Of a stretch of 64,000 nucleotides of DNA, positions 1 through 8,563 are shown in pieces; positions within the stretch are counted from its first letter, which is position 1; every line of letters begins with the position of its first letter. The translations under genes were made by a program, and so were the position numbers. The stretch is from positions 117,182 to 181,181 of the forward strand of contig NZ_JACSZW010000011.1 of the NCBI RefSeq assembly GCF_014472395.1, written 5' to 3'. The stretch comes from Pedobacter sp. N36a (GTDB lineage Bacteria; Bacteroidota; Bacteroidia; Sphingobacteriales; Sphingobacteriaceae). The notes under the pieces were generated by a model. It had not been told where the DNA came from, made no database searches, and saw only the letters and a list, made by a program, of their open reading frames with translations.

Positions 1-2217
1 GGCAAATCCCGACAACCAGGTACTGGCTAAAATATAAGCGATCGGAATCGCAATTAGATTGGCGACCAGCACCAGGATCAGGAAAGTGCTATTGATCATT
101 TTCAGGATATCAGAGGTTTCTGCACCCAGCACTTTTCTTACGCCAATTTCTTTGGTTCGTTCCTGCACAGTAAAGGAGGCCAGTGCAAATAAGCCTAATA
201 TGGCAAGCGCTAATGTGACGTAGGTGAATACATTGAAAATCTTATCAAGCCTGATGTACTGCATATATACATTGGCAAAACTCTGGTCTAGCCAAGTATA
301 TTGAAATGGGAAAGGCTCTACAGATTGCCAAATGTTTTTAATTCCGTTTATCGTTTCTTGTGTATGCTTTCCATTCACTTTCACAACGACCTGATCAGCC
401 GCATTTGAATTTTTAGTCTCCACCATAAAAACCGTAGGTTCAGCAGCAAACTCCATCCCTCTTTGAACATGATCTTTTAGAACCCCCACAATGACCTGAT
501 CATTGATCCATTTTTTTCCGATCAGTTCCTTCAATCCATATTTCTTAACCGAAGCCTCATTGACCATCACGGCAGTACTATCTGTCTTAAATTTACTGGA
601 AATCAACCTTCCTGCTATCGCAGGCATCCCCATGACGTCAAAATAATCAAAATCAGTAGTCACCACGCTTAGGTTATCTACGTACTGACCGTTGAACTCA
701 CGCCCAATGACCTGGATCGCTTTAACGCCCGGATAATAATTTACCCTGCTTACCCCAGTTACCCCATCAATTTTCAATAAGCGATCTTTTACTTGCTGAA
801 AATTACTCCTGGTTTCTCCTTTTCTAATCTTAAATACCAATACATGGTCTTTTTTAAAACCAACATCCTGATTTTTAATATAATTGACCTGCTGCTTAAT
901 AATCATCAATGACACAATAAATACGATGGCCACTATAAATTGTACAGAGATCAATGCCTTACGCATCCACATGCTTCCATTCCCTCTGGAAAAATTCCCT
1001 TTCAGCACTTTTACAGGCTCGTAGCTGGATAGGAAGAAGGCTGCATATCCTCCAGAAAGGACAATCACCAATAACATCACTGATCCTAATTGAAGGCCCA
1101 ACCGCCAAGGATTACTATAGGTTAATAAAGACAAATTCAGATCCATCAAGCGATTCATGACGGGTAGCGCTACTTCTGCAAACACTAGGGCCAACAGCAG
1201 CGCTACTAAACACTGAATCGTGGTTTCTGTTAAAAAGTAGCTGATCAGGTGACGTTTTGCAGCGCCTAATACTTTACGAATTCCGGTTTCCTTCGCTCTT
1301 TTTACCGATTGAGCGATCGCTAGATTCGTAAAATTGATGCAGGCAATAATGAGTAATAAAGAAGAGAATAATACCAAAATAGTGACCATTGCTGGATTTC
1401 CTCTTTTAACAGGGTCCTGCAGACTTGTGGCATGCAGATAAACATCAGTGACTGGCAGCGTGATCAATTGAACCTTCTGCATATTCGTATCTTTTCTTAC
1501 CATCGGTAATTTCTGAAATGCGGCATTTAGCTTTTGACTCAATATTTTTCCGTCTGTTCCAGGTTTAGCTTTTAGGTAGGTATAAAAATTACCATTGCCC
1601 CAACCGTCTCCTTTTGAAGATTTCTTTATAAAGCCCTCTACTTCTATATGTTCGGGTGTATTTGGCAATTCATAAACGCCGCTTACCGTATAACGCTTAT
1701 CGGCATTGACTACTAAAGATTGTCCTACAGGATTCGTTTTCCCAAAGAACTTTTCACTTACCGGCTGGCTCAGGACAATCTGATTATTCGATAAGATGGA
1801 GGATTTTGCATCTCCGTAAATGAATTTATAAGGGAATAGGTTAAACCAGTTACTGTCTACCCCAAGAATATGGTCTACGTACATTTCTCTAGAACCAGCA
1901 GTCAGCAATCGCTGATAACTATCCCACACATAATAGCGGCCATAATCCTCAATCTCTGGAATCACTTCCTTTAACGCTGGTGCTAACTCTGCCGGACTTG
2001 AAGCATATTCGTCCTGATCCGGTCCGCCTTTAATAGAAACACGGTATACATTTTTTGCCTCCGGATTCCAGGTATCATAACTCCTTTCCAGATTTGCATA
2101 TAATAGGATAATGATAAATCCTGCAAGACCAATCGATAGCCCGAAGATATTCAACAAGGTGTAGCCTTTGGTTTTCCAGAGGTTGCGCATGGCGATTTTG
2201 AGGTTGAGTCGGAACAT
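1..2217 (-). CDS. ABC transporter permease, MacB/FtsX type (3' end beyond window)
   Basis: Inner-membrane permease of an export-type ABC system. From the ATG at 2217 the minus strand is open for 739 codons to the left edge, so the C-terminus is missing. The N-terminus (MFRLNLKIAMRNLWKTKGYT) followed by a hydrophobic segment is typical of MacB-like permeases. Two FtsX-type signatures are seen, ETGIRKVLGA near residue 315 and ERTKEIGVRKVLGA near residue 695, each next to hydrophobic runs, with periplasmic MacB_PCD-like regions between them. This duplicated arrangement is usual for Bacteroidota permeases of about 790 residues. It starts 14 bp after the ATPase stop, so it is the third gene of the adaptor-ATPase-permease operon. 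The substrate cannot be read from sequence. Confidence 0.92.
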   Translation of the reverse strand, partial: MFRLNLKIAMRNLWKTKGYTLLNIFGLSIGLAGFIIILLYANLERSYDTWNPEAKNVYRVSIKGGPDQDEYASSPAELAPALKEVIPEIEDYGRYYVWDSYQRLLTAGSREMYVDHILGVDSNWFNLFPYKFIYGDAKSSILSNNQIVLSQPVSEKFFGKTNPVGQSLVVNADKRYTVSGVYELPNTPEHIEVEGFIKKSSKGDGWGNGNFYTYLKAKPGTDGKILSQKLNAAFQKLPMVRKDTNMQKVQLITLPVTDVYLHATSLQDPVKRGNPAMVTILVLFSSLLLIIACINFTNLAIAQSVKRAKETGIRKVLGAAKRHLISYFLTETTIQCLVALLLALVFAEVALPVMNRLMDLNLSLLTYSNPWRLGLQLGSVMLLVIVLSGGYAAFFLSSYEPVKVLKGNFSRGNGSMWMRKALISVQFIVAIVFIVSLMIIKQQVNYIKNQDVGFKKDHVLVFKIRKGETRSNFQQVKDRLLKIDGVTGVSRVNYYPGVKAIQVIGREFNGQYVDNLSVVTTDFDYFDVMGMPAIAGRLISSKFKTDSTAVMVNEASVKKYGLKELIGKKWINDQVIVGVLKDHVQRGMEFAAEPTVFMVETKNSNAADQVVVKVNGKHTQETINGIKNIWQSVEPFPFQYTWLDQSFANVYMQYIRLDKIFNVFTYVTLALAILGLFALASFTVQERTKEIGVRKVLGAETSDILKMINSTFLILVLVANLIAIPIAYILASTWLSGFA

Positions 2218-2231
2218 CAGGACGAGGTATT

Positions 2232-2930
2232 TTAAATTAATTCTTCAGTACGGGTCTTGTTAATTTTCTCAGAGATCACATGACCATCTTTTAAATTGAT
2301 GATGCGGTTAGAGAAACTGGCGTCATGAGAAGAGTGGGTCACCATGACAATTGTGGTTCCTGTTTCGTTGAGTTCACAAAGCAATTCCATCACTTCATTA
2401 CCATGAGAACTGTCCAGGTTACCAGTAGGCTCATCGGCAAGTACCAATTTGGGTTTAGTCACCAACGCTCTGGCTACTGCCACACGCTGCTGCTGTCCAC
2501 CGGAAAGCTGCTGAGGAAAATGTCCACTCCTATTCACGATATTCATCCTTTCGATGATTTCATTTACCAGTCGCTTGCGCTCTGGAGCGGCTACTTTATT
2601 ATAAATCAAAGGCAGCTCAATGTTTTCAAAAACAGTCAGTTCATCAATCAGGTTGAAGTTCTGAAACACAAAGCCCATGTTGCGTTTTCTGAAGTTAGAA
2701 CGTTCTTTATCGTTCATTGTCAGCAGTTCCGTGTCTATAAATTTATAGCTACCGCTTTCTGGTTTATCCAGTAAGCCCATCACATTTAAAAGGGTAGATT
2801 TACCGCATCCTGATGGGCCCATAATCGAGACAAATTCCCCTTCTTTCACATGAAGGTTAATTCCATTTAAAGCGGTAGTTTCAATTTCTTCGGTTTTGTA
2901 AACTTTCTCCAGGTTTTCAATTTTTATCAT
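2232..2930 (-). CDS. ABC transporter ATP-binding protein, LolD/MacB family
   Basis: Cytoplasmic ATPase that powers the neighbouring permease. From the ATG at 2930 it encodes 232 residues beginning MIKIENLEKVYKTEEIETTA. The Walker A motif GPSGCGKST, signature LSGGQQQRVAVARAL, Walker B VLADEPTGNLDS and the switch histidine in VMVTHSSHD are all intact. An upstream in-frame start at 2993 would add 21 residues without family similarity, so 2930 is preferred. The gene lies between the HlyD-like adaptor and the FtsX-type permease, the standard order for MacAB-like tripartite exporters and for lipoprotein-release-type ATPases. Confidence 0.95.
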   Translation of the reverse strand: MIKIENLEKVYKTEEIETTALNGINLHVKEGEFVSIMGPSGCGKSTLLNVMGLLDKPESGSYKFIDTELLTMNDKERSNFRKRNMGFVFQNFNLIDELTVFENIELPLIYNKVAAPERKRLVNEIIERMNIVNRSGHFPQQLSGGQQQRVAVARALVTKPKLVLADEPTGNLDSSHGNEVMELLCELNETGTTIVMVTHSSHDASFSNRIINLKDGHVISEKINKTRTEELI

Positions 2931-3016
2931 GGCTATATTTTTTCTTTCAGGGTTTCTTTTTAGTAGGTAAGCGCCCGGGTCAACGCAAACCACGGGCTAA
3001 CTAACCTAAATTTATC

Positions 3017-4261
3017 TTATTTACTCACTTCTACAATATCATATTGATTGAACTGATCATAAGAAGAAGTAATCACATCCTCTCCTTTTTGCAGGCCTTC
3101 CAATACTTCATAATATTTATGGTTCTTACGACCAATTTTCACATTTCTTTTAGTTGCTTTACCATCTTTCAGGACAAATACCCAGGTACCTCCTGTACTT
3201 TGGAAAAACTGTCCCTGAGCAATCAGTAAGGATTTACTATTGTCAGACAAGGTCAGTTTCACCTGCATAGACAAACCTCTTCTCAGGTCTTCCGGTGCTT
3301 TGCCTTCAAACACAAGTTCGACCTGAAACTGTCCGGCAGTTACCTCAGGGATGACTTTCCTAACCACTAACTTATAGGTATTCCCGTTGAACTCCACACT
3401 GGCAGTTTGCCCTTCCTTCACTCTGTTCACATAGTATTCGTCTACACTGGCCTGCAATTTATAACCTTGCATGACATCAATCTTGCCCAACATTTCATTA
3501 GGGGAGTAAGACTTACCTATAACCGGATCGTAAGAGGAGAGACGACCGGCTACAGGCGCCTTAATAGTCATGTTTTCTATATTTTGTCGGATGGTTTCCA
3601 GACTTTCATTCATTCTTCCGATAGAAATGTCAATCTGTTTCAATTGCATTACCCTACCTTCGTTTTCCTGTTTGATCGCTTGCCTTAAAATTCCCCTTCT
3701 GCCTTGATAATATTCGTAATCCTGACTGGAAGTATTAAACTCCTCACGGGTAATCACACTTTTCTTGAACAAGGCGCTGTCAATTTTATATTTACGGGTT
3801 GCAGTTCTCAAACTGTTTTCGATATCCATCATATCTTGTCCCATTACCCTTTGGTTTTGCTCCAGATCTAATCTTAATTTTCTCAATTGATTGATCTGCT
3901 CGGTAATACTGGTTTCGCTGGACGTATAATTAGATAAAGCATTTGGATTGGTGATTCTCAATAGCGGCGTTCCTTTTACTACGGATGCTCCGTTTTCTGT
4001 AAAGATCTCCGCAACCGTTCCACCCTCCGGCGAACTCACAATCACAGAAGTCAGCGGAACAACACTGGCATTCAATAATACGACATCCTCGAAATCACCA
4101 AAAGTCACCTGGTTGATGGTTATTTTCTCTGCATCTGCTTTGTACACCTTATTTAAGGACAAGCTATATCCGTAAGCCACCAGGCCCACTAAAACAACAG
4201 CGCCTACAATAGTTAATATCGTTTTTTTGTTGAACCGTTTCTTCTGTATAATCTTATCCAT
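3017..4261 (-). CDS. HlyD/MacA-like periplasmic adaptor (membrane fusion protein)
   Basis: Adaptor of 414 residues linking an inner-membrane exporter to an outer-membrane channel. One membrane anchor (about residues 15-32, TILTIVGAVVLVGLVAYGYS) is followed by a biotinyl-lipoyl-like half (about 75-110, GTVAEIFTENGASVVKGTPL), a long coiled-coil hairpin (about 115-230), the second lipoyl half (APVAGRLS near 235) and beta-barrel domains to the C-terminus. It is the first gene of a minus-strand operon with the ATPase and permease. The start lies about 20 nt downstream of the transcription start predicted from the sigma-54 promoter at 4291-4306, so expression probably depends on the divergent NtrC-type regulator. 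Confidence 0.93.
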   Translation of the reverse strand: MDKIIQKKRFNKKTILTIVGAVVLVGLVAYGYSLSLNKVYKADAEKITINQVTFGDFEDVVLLNASVVPLTSVIVSSPEGGTVAEIFTENGASVVKGTPLLRITNPNALSNYTSSETSITEQINQLRKLRLDLEQNQRVMGQDMMDIENSLRTATRKYKIDSALFKKSVITREEFNTSSQDYEYYQGRRGILRQAIKQENEGRVMQLKQIDISIGRMNESLETIRQNIENMTIKAPVAGRLSSYDPVIGKSYSPNEMLGKIDVMQGYKLQASVDEYYVNRVKEGQTASVEFNGNTYKLVVRKVIPEVTAGQFQVELVFEGKAPEDLRRGLSMQVKLTLSDNSKSLLIAQGQFFQSTGGTWVFVLKDGKATKRNVKIGRKNHKYYEVLEGLQKGEDVITSSYDQFNQYDIVEVSK

Positions 4262-4290
4262 TTTTATCTTAAGCTTATTGCTGAGCCCTA

Positions 4291-4306
4291 AGCCAAGGCT
4301 GTGCCA
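4291..4306 (-). promoter_or_regulatory. Sigma-54 (-24/-12) promoter for the exporter operon
   Basis: The minus strand reads TGGCACAGCCTTGGCT. Against the consensus TGGCACRNNNNTTGCW it differs at one position only (T to G next to the -12 GC). The -24 GG and the -12 GC are intact and correctly spaced. The predicted start is near 4281, about 20 nt before the adaptor ATG. A sigma-54 activator gene lies divergently next door. Confidence 0.85.
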
Positions 4307-4377
4307 ATTCCAATAAACACATTTATCCTACTGTATTTCAATAACTTAAATCAACAACATCCAAAAAATCGTTCATA

Positions 4378-4408
4378 ATCGGACAGTAGCTGTACAGCAT
4401 CGAACAGT
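4378..4408. promoter_or_regulatory. Tandem 10-bp repeats, candidate activator binding sites
   Basis: ATCGGACAGT at 4378-4387 and ATCGAACAGT at 4399-4408 match in 9 of 10 positions and are spaced exactly 21 bp, two helical turns. A palindrome CTGTACAG (4390-4397) lies between them. The block is about 100-125 bp upstream of the predicted sigma-54 transcription start, the usual place for an enhancer, and just upstream of the regulator gene's own -7 box, so it could serve both directions. Binding is inferred. Confidence 0.55.
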
Positions 4409-4414
4409 TTCTTT

Positions 4415-4422
4415 TATTTTTG
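4415..4422 (+). promoter_or_regulatory. Bacteroidota -7 element for the regulator-kinase operon
   Basis: TATTTTTG fits the TAnnTTTG -7 consensus of the housekeeping sigma factor of this phylum and ends 18 bp before the regulator ATG. No clear -33 TTTG is seen at the expected distance, and that region overlaps the tandem repeats, which would allow autoregulation. Confidence 0.45.
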
Positions 4423-4440
4423 GTTTAAATTCATACCATA

Positions 4441-5811
4441 ATGATAGATGCAAATGTTTTAGTAATTGATGATGATGATGACATCCTACTAAGTGCACGC
4501 TTATTCCTGAAGCAGCACTTCAGTCAGGTCATCACCTGTAAATCCCCTAAGGAGATCAATGTATTATTGAGTCACAATGAAGTAGACCTCATATTACTGG
4601 ACATGAACTATCAAAAAGGGGCTAGTGATGGCCGTGAAGGATTGTACTGGCTAGAGCATATCTTATCTATTGATAAAGACTATGTGGTGATCCTCATGAC
4701 TGCTTATGGAAATGTGGAGCTGGCCGTCCAGGCGATCAAAAAGGGTGCGACAGACTTTATCCTGAAACCCTGGGAAAATGAAAAATTGTTTGCTACGCTG
4801 TCTTCCGCCTCTCGTTTAAGGCAATCCAACAAAAAGGTGAAGAAATTGGAAAAGATTCATTCTTCTCTGCAAAAGGATCAGGCTAGACAATTTGATCATA
4901 TTGTTGGAAACTCCGAACCGATCAAACATTTACAGAACACACTGATAAAAGTGGCTCCAACCGATGCCAATGTCTTGATATTGGGTGAAAACGGAACAGG
5001 AAAACAGGTATTTGCCTACGAATTACACAAGCATTCCCTAAGAAAAAATGCCATCTTCATGCACGTTGATTTGGGTTCCCTCAACGAAAACCTTTTTGAA
5101 AGTGAGTTATTTGGTTATGCGAAAGGTGCCTTTACGGATGCAAAAGAAGATAAACCCGGCAGGTTCGAACTGGCTGAGGGCGGAACGATTTTTCTGGATG
5201 AGATCGGCAATTTATCTCAGCCGCTGCAAGCTAAATTACTGAGCGTACTGCAGAATAGAACAGTCACCAGATTGGGCGAGAGCAAAGAAAGAAAAGTAAA
5301 TATCAGGCTGATCACTGCCACGAACATGCCTTTAAATGAAATGGTTGCAAAAGGTACTTTCCGGCAAGATTTGCTATTCCGCATCAATACTGTGGAACTG
5401 CTATTACCGGGATTAGCGCAGCGCGGAGAAGACATTACGCTGCTGGCCAATCACTTTCTGCACAGTTTCAGCACTAAATACCATAAAAACCTATATAAAT
5501 TTGAAGCAAAAGCAGAAATGCTGCTATTGGGTTACCACTGGCCAGGTAATGTACGCGAATTGCAGCACGTCATTGAGCGTGCCGTGATTATGGCCGATGG
5601 CATGGAGATCTCTGCACATGACCTGCAGCTGAGTCCGCAGAAATTCGGAGGAGGTACCGTCATCCAGCCAGAAATGGGACTGGAAGAAATGGAGAAGCTA
5701 ATGGTGCAGAAAGCAATCGATAAACATAAAGGAAATATTTCCAGAGCTGCATTGGAACTGGGCCTTACCCGTGCCGCGCTCTACCGACGCATAGAAAAGT
5801 TTGACCTATGA
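4441..5811 (+). CDS. Sigma-54-dependent response regulator, NtrC family
   Basis: Cytoplasmic activator of 456 residues. The receiver domain (1-120) has the acidic cluster near 10-14, the phospho-acceptor D54 in LILLDMNY and K109 in ILKPW. The AAA+ domain has Walker A GENGTGK (182-188), the sigma-54 contact loop as GAFTDA (229-234) instead of GAFTGA, Walker B TIFLDEIG (249-256) and the arginine-rich FRQDLLFRIN region. A Fis-type helix-turn-helix ends the protein (GNISRAALELGLTRAALYRR). It overlaps the downstream kinase gene by 4 bp and is divergent from the exporter operon, whose promoter is of the sigma-54 type; that operon is the likely target. Confidence 0.95.
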   Translation: MIDANVLVIDDDDDILLSARLFLKQHFSQVITCKSPKEINVLLSHNEVDLILLDMNYQKGASDGREGLYWLEHILSIDKDYVVILMTAYGNVELAVQAIKKGATDFILKPWENEKLFATLSSASRLRQSNKKVKKLEKIHSSLQKDQARQFDHIVGNSEPIKHLQNTLIKVAPTDANVLILGENGTGKQVFAYELHKHSLRKNAIFMHVDLGSLNENLFESELFGYAKGAFTDAKEDKPGRFELAEGGTIFLDEIGNLSQPLQAKLLSVLQNRTVTRLGESKERKVNIRLITATNMPLNEMVAKGTFRQDLLFRINTVELLLPGLAQRGEDITLLANHFLHSFSTKYHKNLYKFEAKAEMLLLGYHWPGNVRELQHVIERAVIMADGMEISAHDLQLSPQKFGGGTVIQPEMGLEEMEKLMVQKAIDKHKGNISRAALELGLTRAALYRRIEKFDL

Positions 5812-7169
5812 TGTTTTATAAACGATTCACCTTCCAGCTCCTTTGTAGGCTGGTTATCATCAATGTAATAGGGATCCTCTTGTATCATCTGATCAAAAGA
5901 ACAGAGCTCTGGTTTACCATTTCTGGATTGAGTATTCTTTTGATTGCGGCGCTGACCAATTTATATTATTACATCAACCAGATCAGAGAAGATATTAAGC
6001 GCTTCATCCTGGCGGTAAAAACCCGCGACAGCACCTTAAACTTTAGAAACAAAGCCAGCAGCGGAAGTTTTCCAGAACTGTATGAGTCTTTTAACGACAT
6101 CATACAGACGCAAAAAAACATGCAGCTGGAAAAAGATTCCATGTTTCAATTGATCAAGACCATATTAGAGCAGGTGCCTGTAGGTGTCATCGTGGTAAAA
6201 GACAATGAGCAGGATTCGAAACAAGCAGAAATCGTATTTTTCAATCAGGCGGCCACCAGTTTACTAGGGATTCCTGCCTATAAATATTGGCACCGACTCG
6301 CGCAGCACAGTCCCGCATTTGCCAAAGAAATTGAAGACATTGGCAAAGGAGGAAAGCGCTTTATGGAGCTCAAAATCCAGGATAAGCAGATCCAGCTCTC
6401 TACAGAAGTCATCCCTTTAAACTTGTACCTGACAGATTATACCATCATTTCCTTCCAAAACATCAAAGATGAGATAGAGCAAAAGGAATCTGAAGCCTGG
6501 AATAGGTTAATTGGCGTGATCTCCCATGAAATATTAAATTCTATTACCCCAATCAGCTCATTATCCGACACCGTAAACAGTATGATTGCGGATAAACAAT
6601 CCTTAAACCATGAAGACCTGGAAGATTTAAAACCAGCCATTAAAACGATCAAAAGAAGGTCTGAGGGCCTGCTGGACTTCGTAAAAGATTACCGGCTGAT
6701 TGCAGAATTACCCACCCCAGATCTGGAATACCATACGATAGGAGAAATCCTGCAGCACATCAAAGTACTGATGCAGCCTTTTGCCAGCGGCCGAAACATC
6801 ATCCTTAAAGTGGAGCAAACCTCCTCTAAGATCACCATTCAAATTGATCTAAAATTGGTAGAACAGGCCTTAATTAACCTGGTGACGAATAGTATTTATG
6901 CATTAGAAGGAGTAGCACACCCGGCCATAGCAATCAATTATCGGATGGATCAGAATAAACTTTACCTGGAGGTGAGTGATAATGGAAAAGGAATCGATAC
7001 AGAATTGATTGAAAAGATCTTTGTGCCCTTTTTTACCACCAGAAAGAACGGCTCTGGAATCGGGCTAACCATCACCAGAAACATCATGAAAATGCACCAT
7101 GGGAATCTGGAAGTAAATTCCATTCCTTATGAAAAAACGGTATTCTCTTTGATATTCAGGTACCAATAA
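5808..7169 (+). CDS. Membrane sensor histidine kinase paired with the NtrC-type regulator
   Basis: Kinase of 453 residues. Two N-terminal membrane segments (about 8-28 and 35-56) flank almost no periplasmic loop, so the signal is probably sensed in or at the membrane or by the following HAMP/PAS-like region (about 110-220). The H-box is GVISHEILNSITP with H240; the N-box is EQALINLVTNSIYAL; G-boxes are DNGKGID and NGSGIGLTITRN; FVPFFTTR is the F-box. The first ATG overlaps the regulator stop by 4 bp (a second ATG follows directly), implying translational coupling. Confidence 0.93.
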   Translation: MMFYKRFTFQLLCRLVIINVIGILLYHLIKRTELWFTISGLSILLIAALTNLYYYINQIREDIKRFILAVKTRDSTLNFRNKASSGSFPELYESFNDIIQTQKNMQLEKDSMFQLIKTILEQVPVGVIVVKDNEQDSKQAEIVFFNQAATSLLGIPAYKYWHRLAQHSPAFAKEIEDIGKGGKRFMELKIQDKQIQLSTEVIPLNLYLTDYTIISFQNIKDEIEQKESEAWNRLIGVISHEILNSITPISSLSDTVNSMIADKQSLNHEDLEDLKPAIKTIKRRSEGLLDFVKDYRLIAELPTPDLEYHTIGEILQHIKVLMQPFASGRNIILKVEQTSSKITIQIDLKLVEQALINLVTNSIYALEGVAHPAIAINYRMDQNKLYLEVSDNGKGIDTELIEKIFVPFFTTRKNGSGIGLTITRNIMKMHHGNLEVNSIPYEKTVFSLIFRYQ

Positions 7170-7209
7170 AAAAGCAGCTGAGGGCATGGCTCCCTAGCAG
7201 CTGCTTTTC
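7168..7209. terminator. Bidirectional intrinsic terminator
   Basis: GCAGCTG(AGGG) pairs with (CCCT)AGCAGCTGC, flanked by A-runs on the left and TTTT on the right. It lies between the convergent kinase and glgC genes and can serve both. Confidence 0.85.
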
Positions 7210-7280
7210 ACAAGCATTCTTTTTCTATTTATTTAAATAATGCCGCATGAATTATGCAGCACATTTTCATTTGCCTGGCT

Positions 7281-8552
7281 TTAAATCACCATTCCATCAG
7301 GAATAATTGCGCCTTTTTTAACGACTACAATACCATCTTTTACCGTATATAAAGGATGGTCGCTATCCGGAAGCTCAGCGCCTCCATTAATCTGTACGTC
7401 ATTCCCGATCCTGCAATTTTTATCAAGAATCGCATTGGTAATCGTGCAGTTATCGCCGATCCCGATCCATGGTTTTTTATTTTCCAGATCGATCTCTAAA
7501 TCTTCTAATGTCTGATATTTATCACTGCCCATAATGTAACAGCTATCTATCGTGGTTCCTTTACCAATTCTTGCGCGGATACCAATCACGGAATGCTTGA
7601 TACATTTGGCGTGCAAAATACAGCCTTCAGCAATAATGGTTTTATCCAGTGTGGTACCTAATATTTTAGAAGGCGGCAGCATACGTGCGCGGGTAAAAAT
7701 ACTATGCTTACTATCAAAAAGATTGAACTTAGGCAGGTCATCGGTAAGTCCTAAGTTGGCTTCAAAGAAGGAAGAAATATTACCGATATCGGTCCAATAT
7801 CCTTCATATTGATAGCTCAACACACGGTTCGACTGTAATAACCTTGGGATAATTTCTTTTCCGAAGTCTTTCTCTTCTGCATTTTCCGCAAAAATCTTGA
7901 TCAGCAATTCTCTGCTGAAGATGTAAATGCCCATTGAGGCCAGGTGCTCACGTCCTTCTGCGCGCATCTCTTCTCCGGTATCAGAAGTCCAGTCCTTCAG
8001 TAATTCTGCGGCTGGTTTCTCAATAAATGAGGTAATGATATTGTCGGAATTGGTTTTCAGAATCCCGAAATCAGTAGCATCTTTTGCCGTTACCGGAATA
8101 GTGGCCAGCGTCAGGTGTACACCACTTGCAATATGTGCATTGACCATTTCATTGAAATCCATCTGATACAGCTGATCCCCAGATAAGATAAGTACATACT
8201 CAAACTCATGGTTCAGCAAATGGTGCATCACCTGTCTAACGGCATCGGCAGTTCCCTGGAACCAAGTCGGGTTATCGGGAGTCTGCTCCGCTGCCAGAAT
8301 ATCTACAAAAGCAGCGCTGAAATGGCTGAAATGATAAGTATTCTTGATGTGCTTATTCAGCGATGCGGAATTAAACTGCGTCAGGACAAACATGCGATGT
8401 ATGCCTGAATTTAAGCAGTTAGAAATAGGAATATCGACCAATCTGTATTTTCCAGCAATAGGAACAGCAGGCTTGGATCGCGTTTGTGTTAGAGGGGAAA
8501 GCCTAGATCCCTGGCCACCGCCCAGGATGACGCCTAATACTTTATCAGTCAT
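7281..8552 (-). CDS. glgC: Glucose-1-phosphate adenylyltransferase (ADP-glucose pyrophosphorylase)
   Basis: Makes ADP-glucose from ATP and glucose-1-phosphate, the committed step of bacterial glycogen synthesis. The protein has 423 residues, the usual length. The N-terminal nucleotidyl-transferase signature GGGQGSRLSPLTQTRSKPA, the PVPIAGKYRLVDIPISN region, the catalytic-aspartate loop LILSGDQLYQMD and the glucose-phosphate site FIEKP are intact, and the C-terminus is a left-handed beta-helix with hexapeptide-like repeats. It follows glgA by 11 bp on the same strand, so the two form an operon. Confidence 0.97.
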   Translation of the reverse strand: MTDKVLGVILGGGQGSRLSPLTQTRSKPAVPIAGKYRLVDIPISNCLNSGIHRMFVLTQFNSASLNKHIKNTYHFSHFSAAFVDILAAEQTPDNPTWFQGTADAVRQVMHHLLNHEFEYVLILSGDQLYQMDFNEMVNAHIASGVHLTLATIPVTAKDATDFGILKTNSDNIITSFIEKPAAELLKDWTSDTGEEMRAEGREHLASMGIYIFSRELLIKIFAENAEEKDFGKEIIPRLLQSNRVLSYQYEGYWTDIGNISSFFEANLGLTDDLPKFNLFDSKHSIFTRARMLPPSKILGTTLDKTIIAEGCILHAKCIKHSVIGIRARIGKGTTIDSCYIMGSDKYQTLEDLEIDLENKKPWIGIGDNCTITNAILDKNCRIGNDVQINGGAELPDSDHPLYTVKDGIVVVKKGAIIPDGMVI

Positions 8553-8563
8553 AAATATTCAGT

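Noticed and set aside
5125..5142. GAFTDA in place of GAFTGA as a sign that the NtrC-type regulator is inactive
   Set aside because: As far as I recall this variant is common in Bacteroidota activators, and the neighbouring sigma-54 promoter supports normal function.
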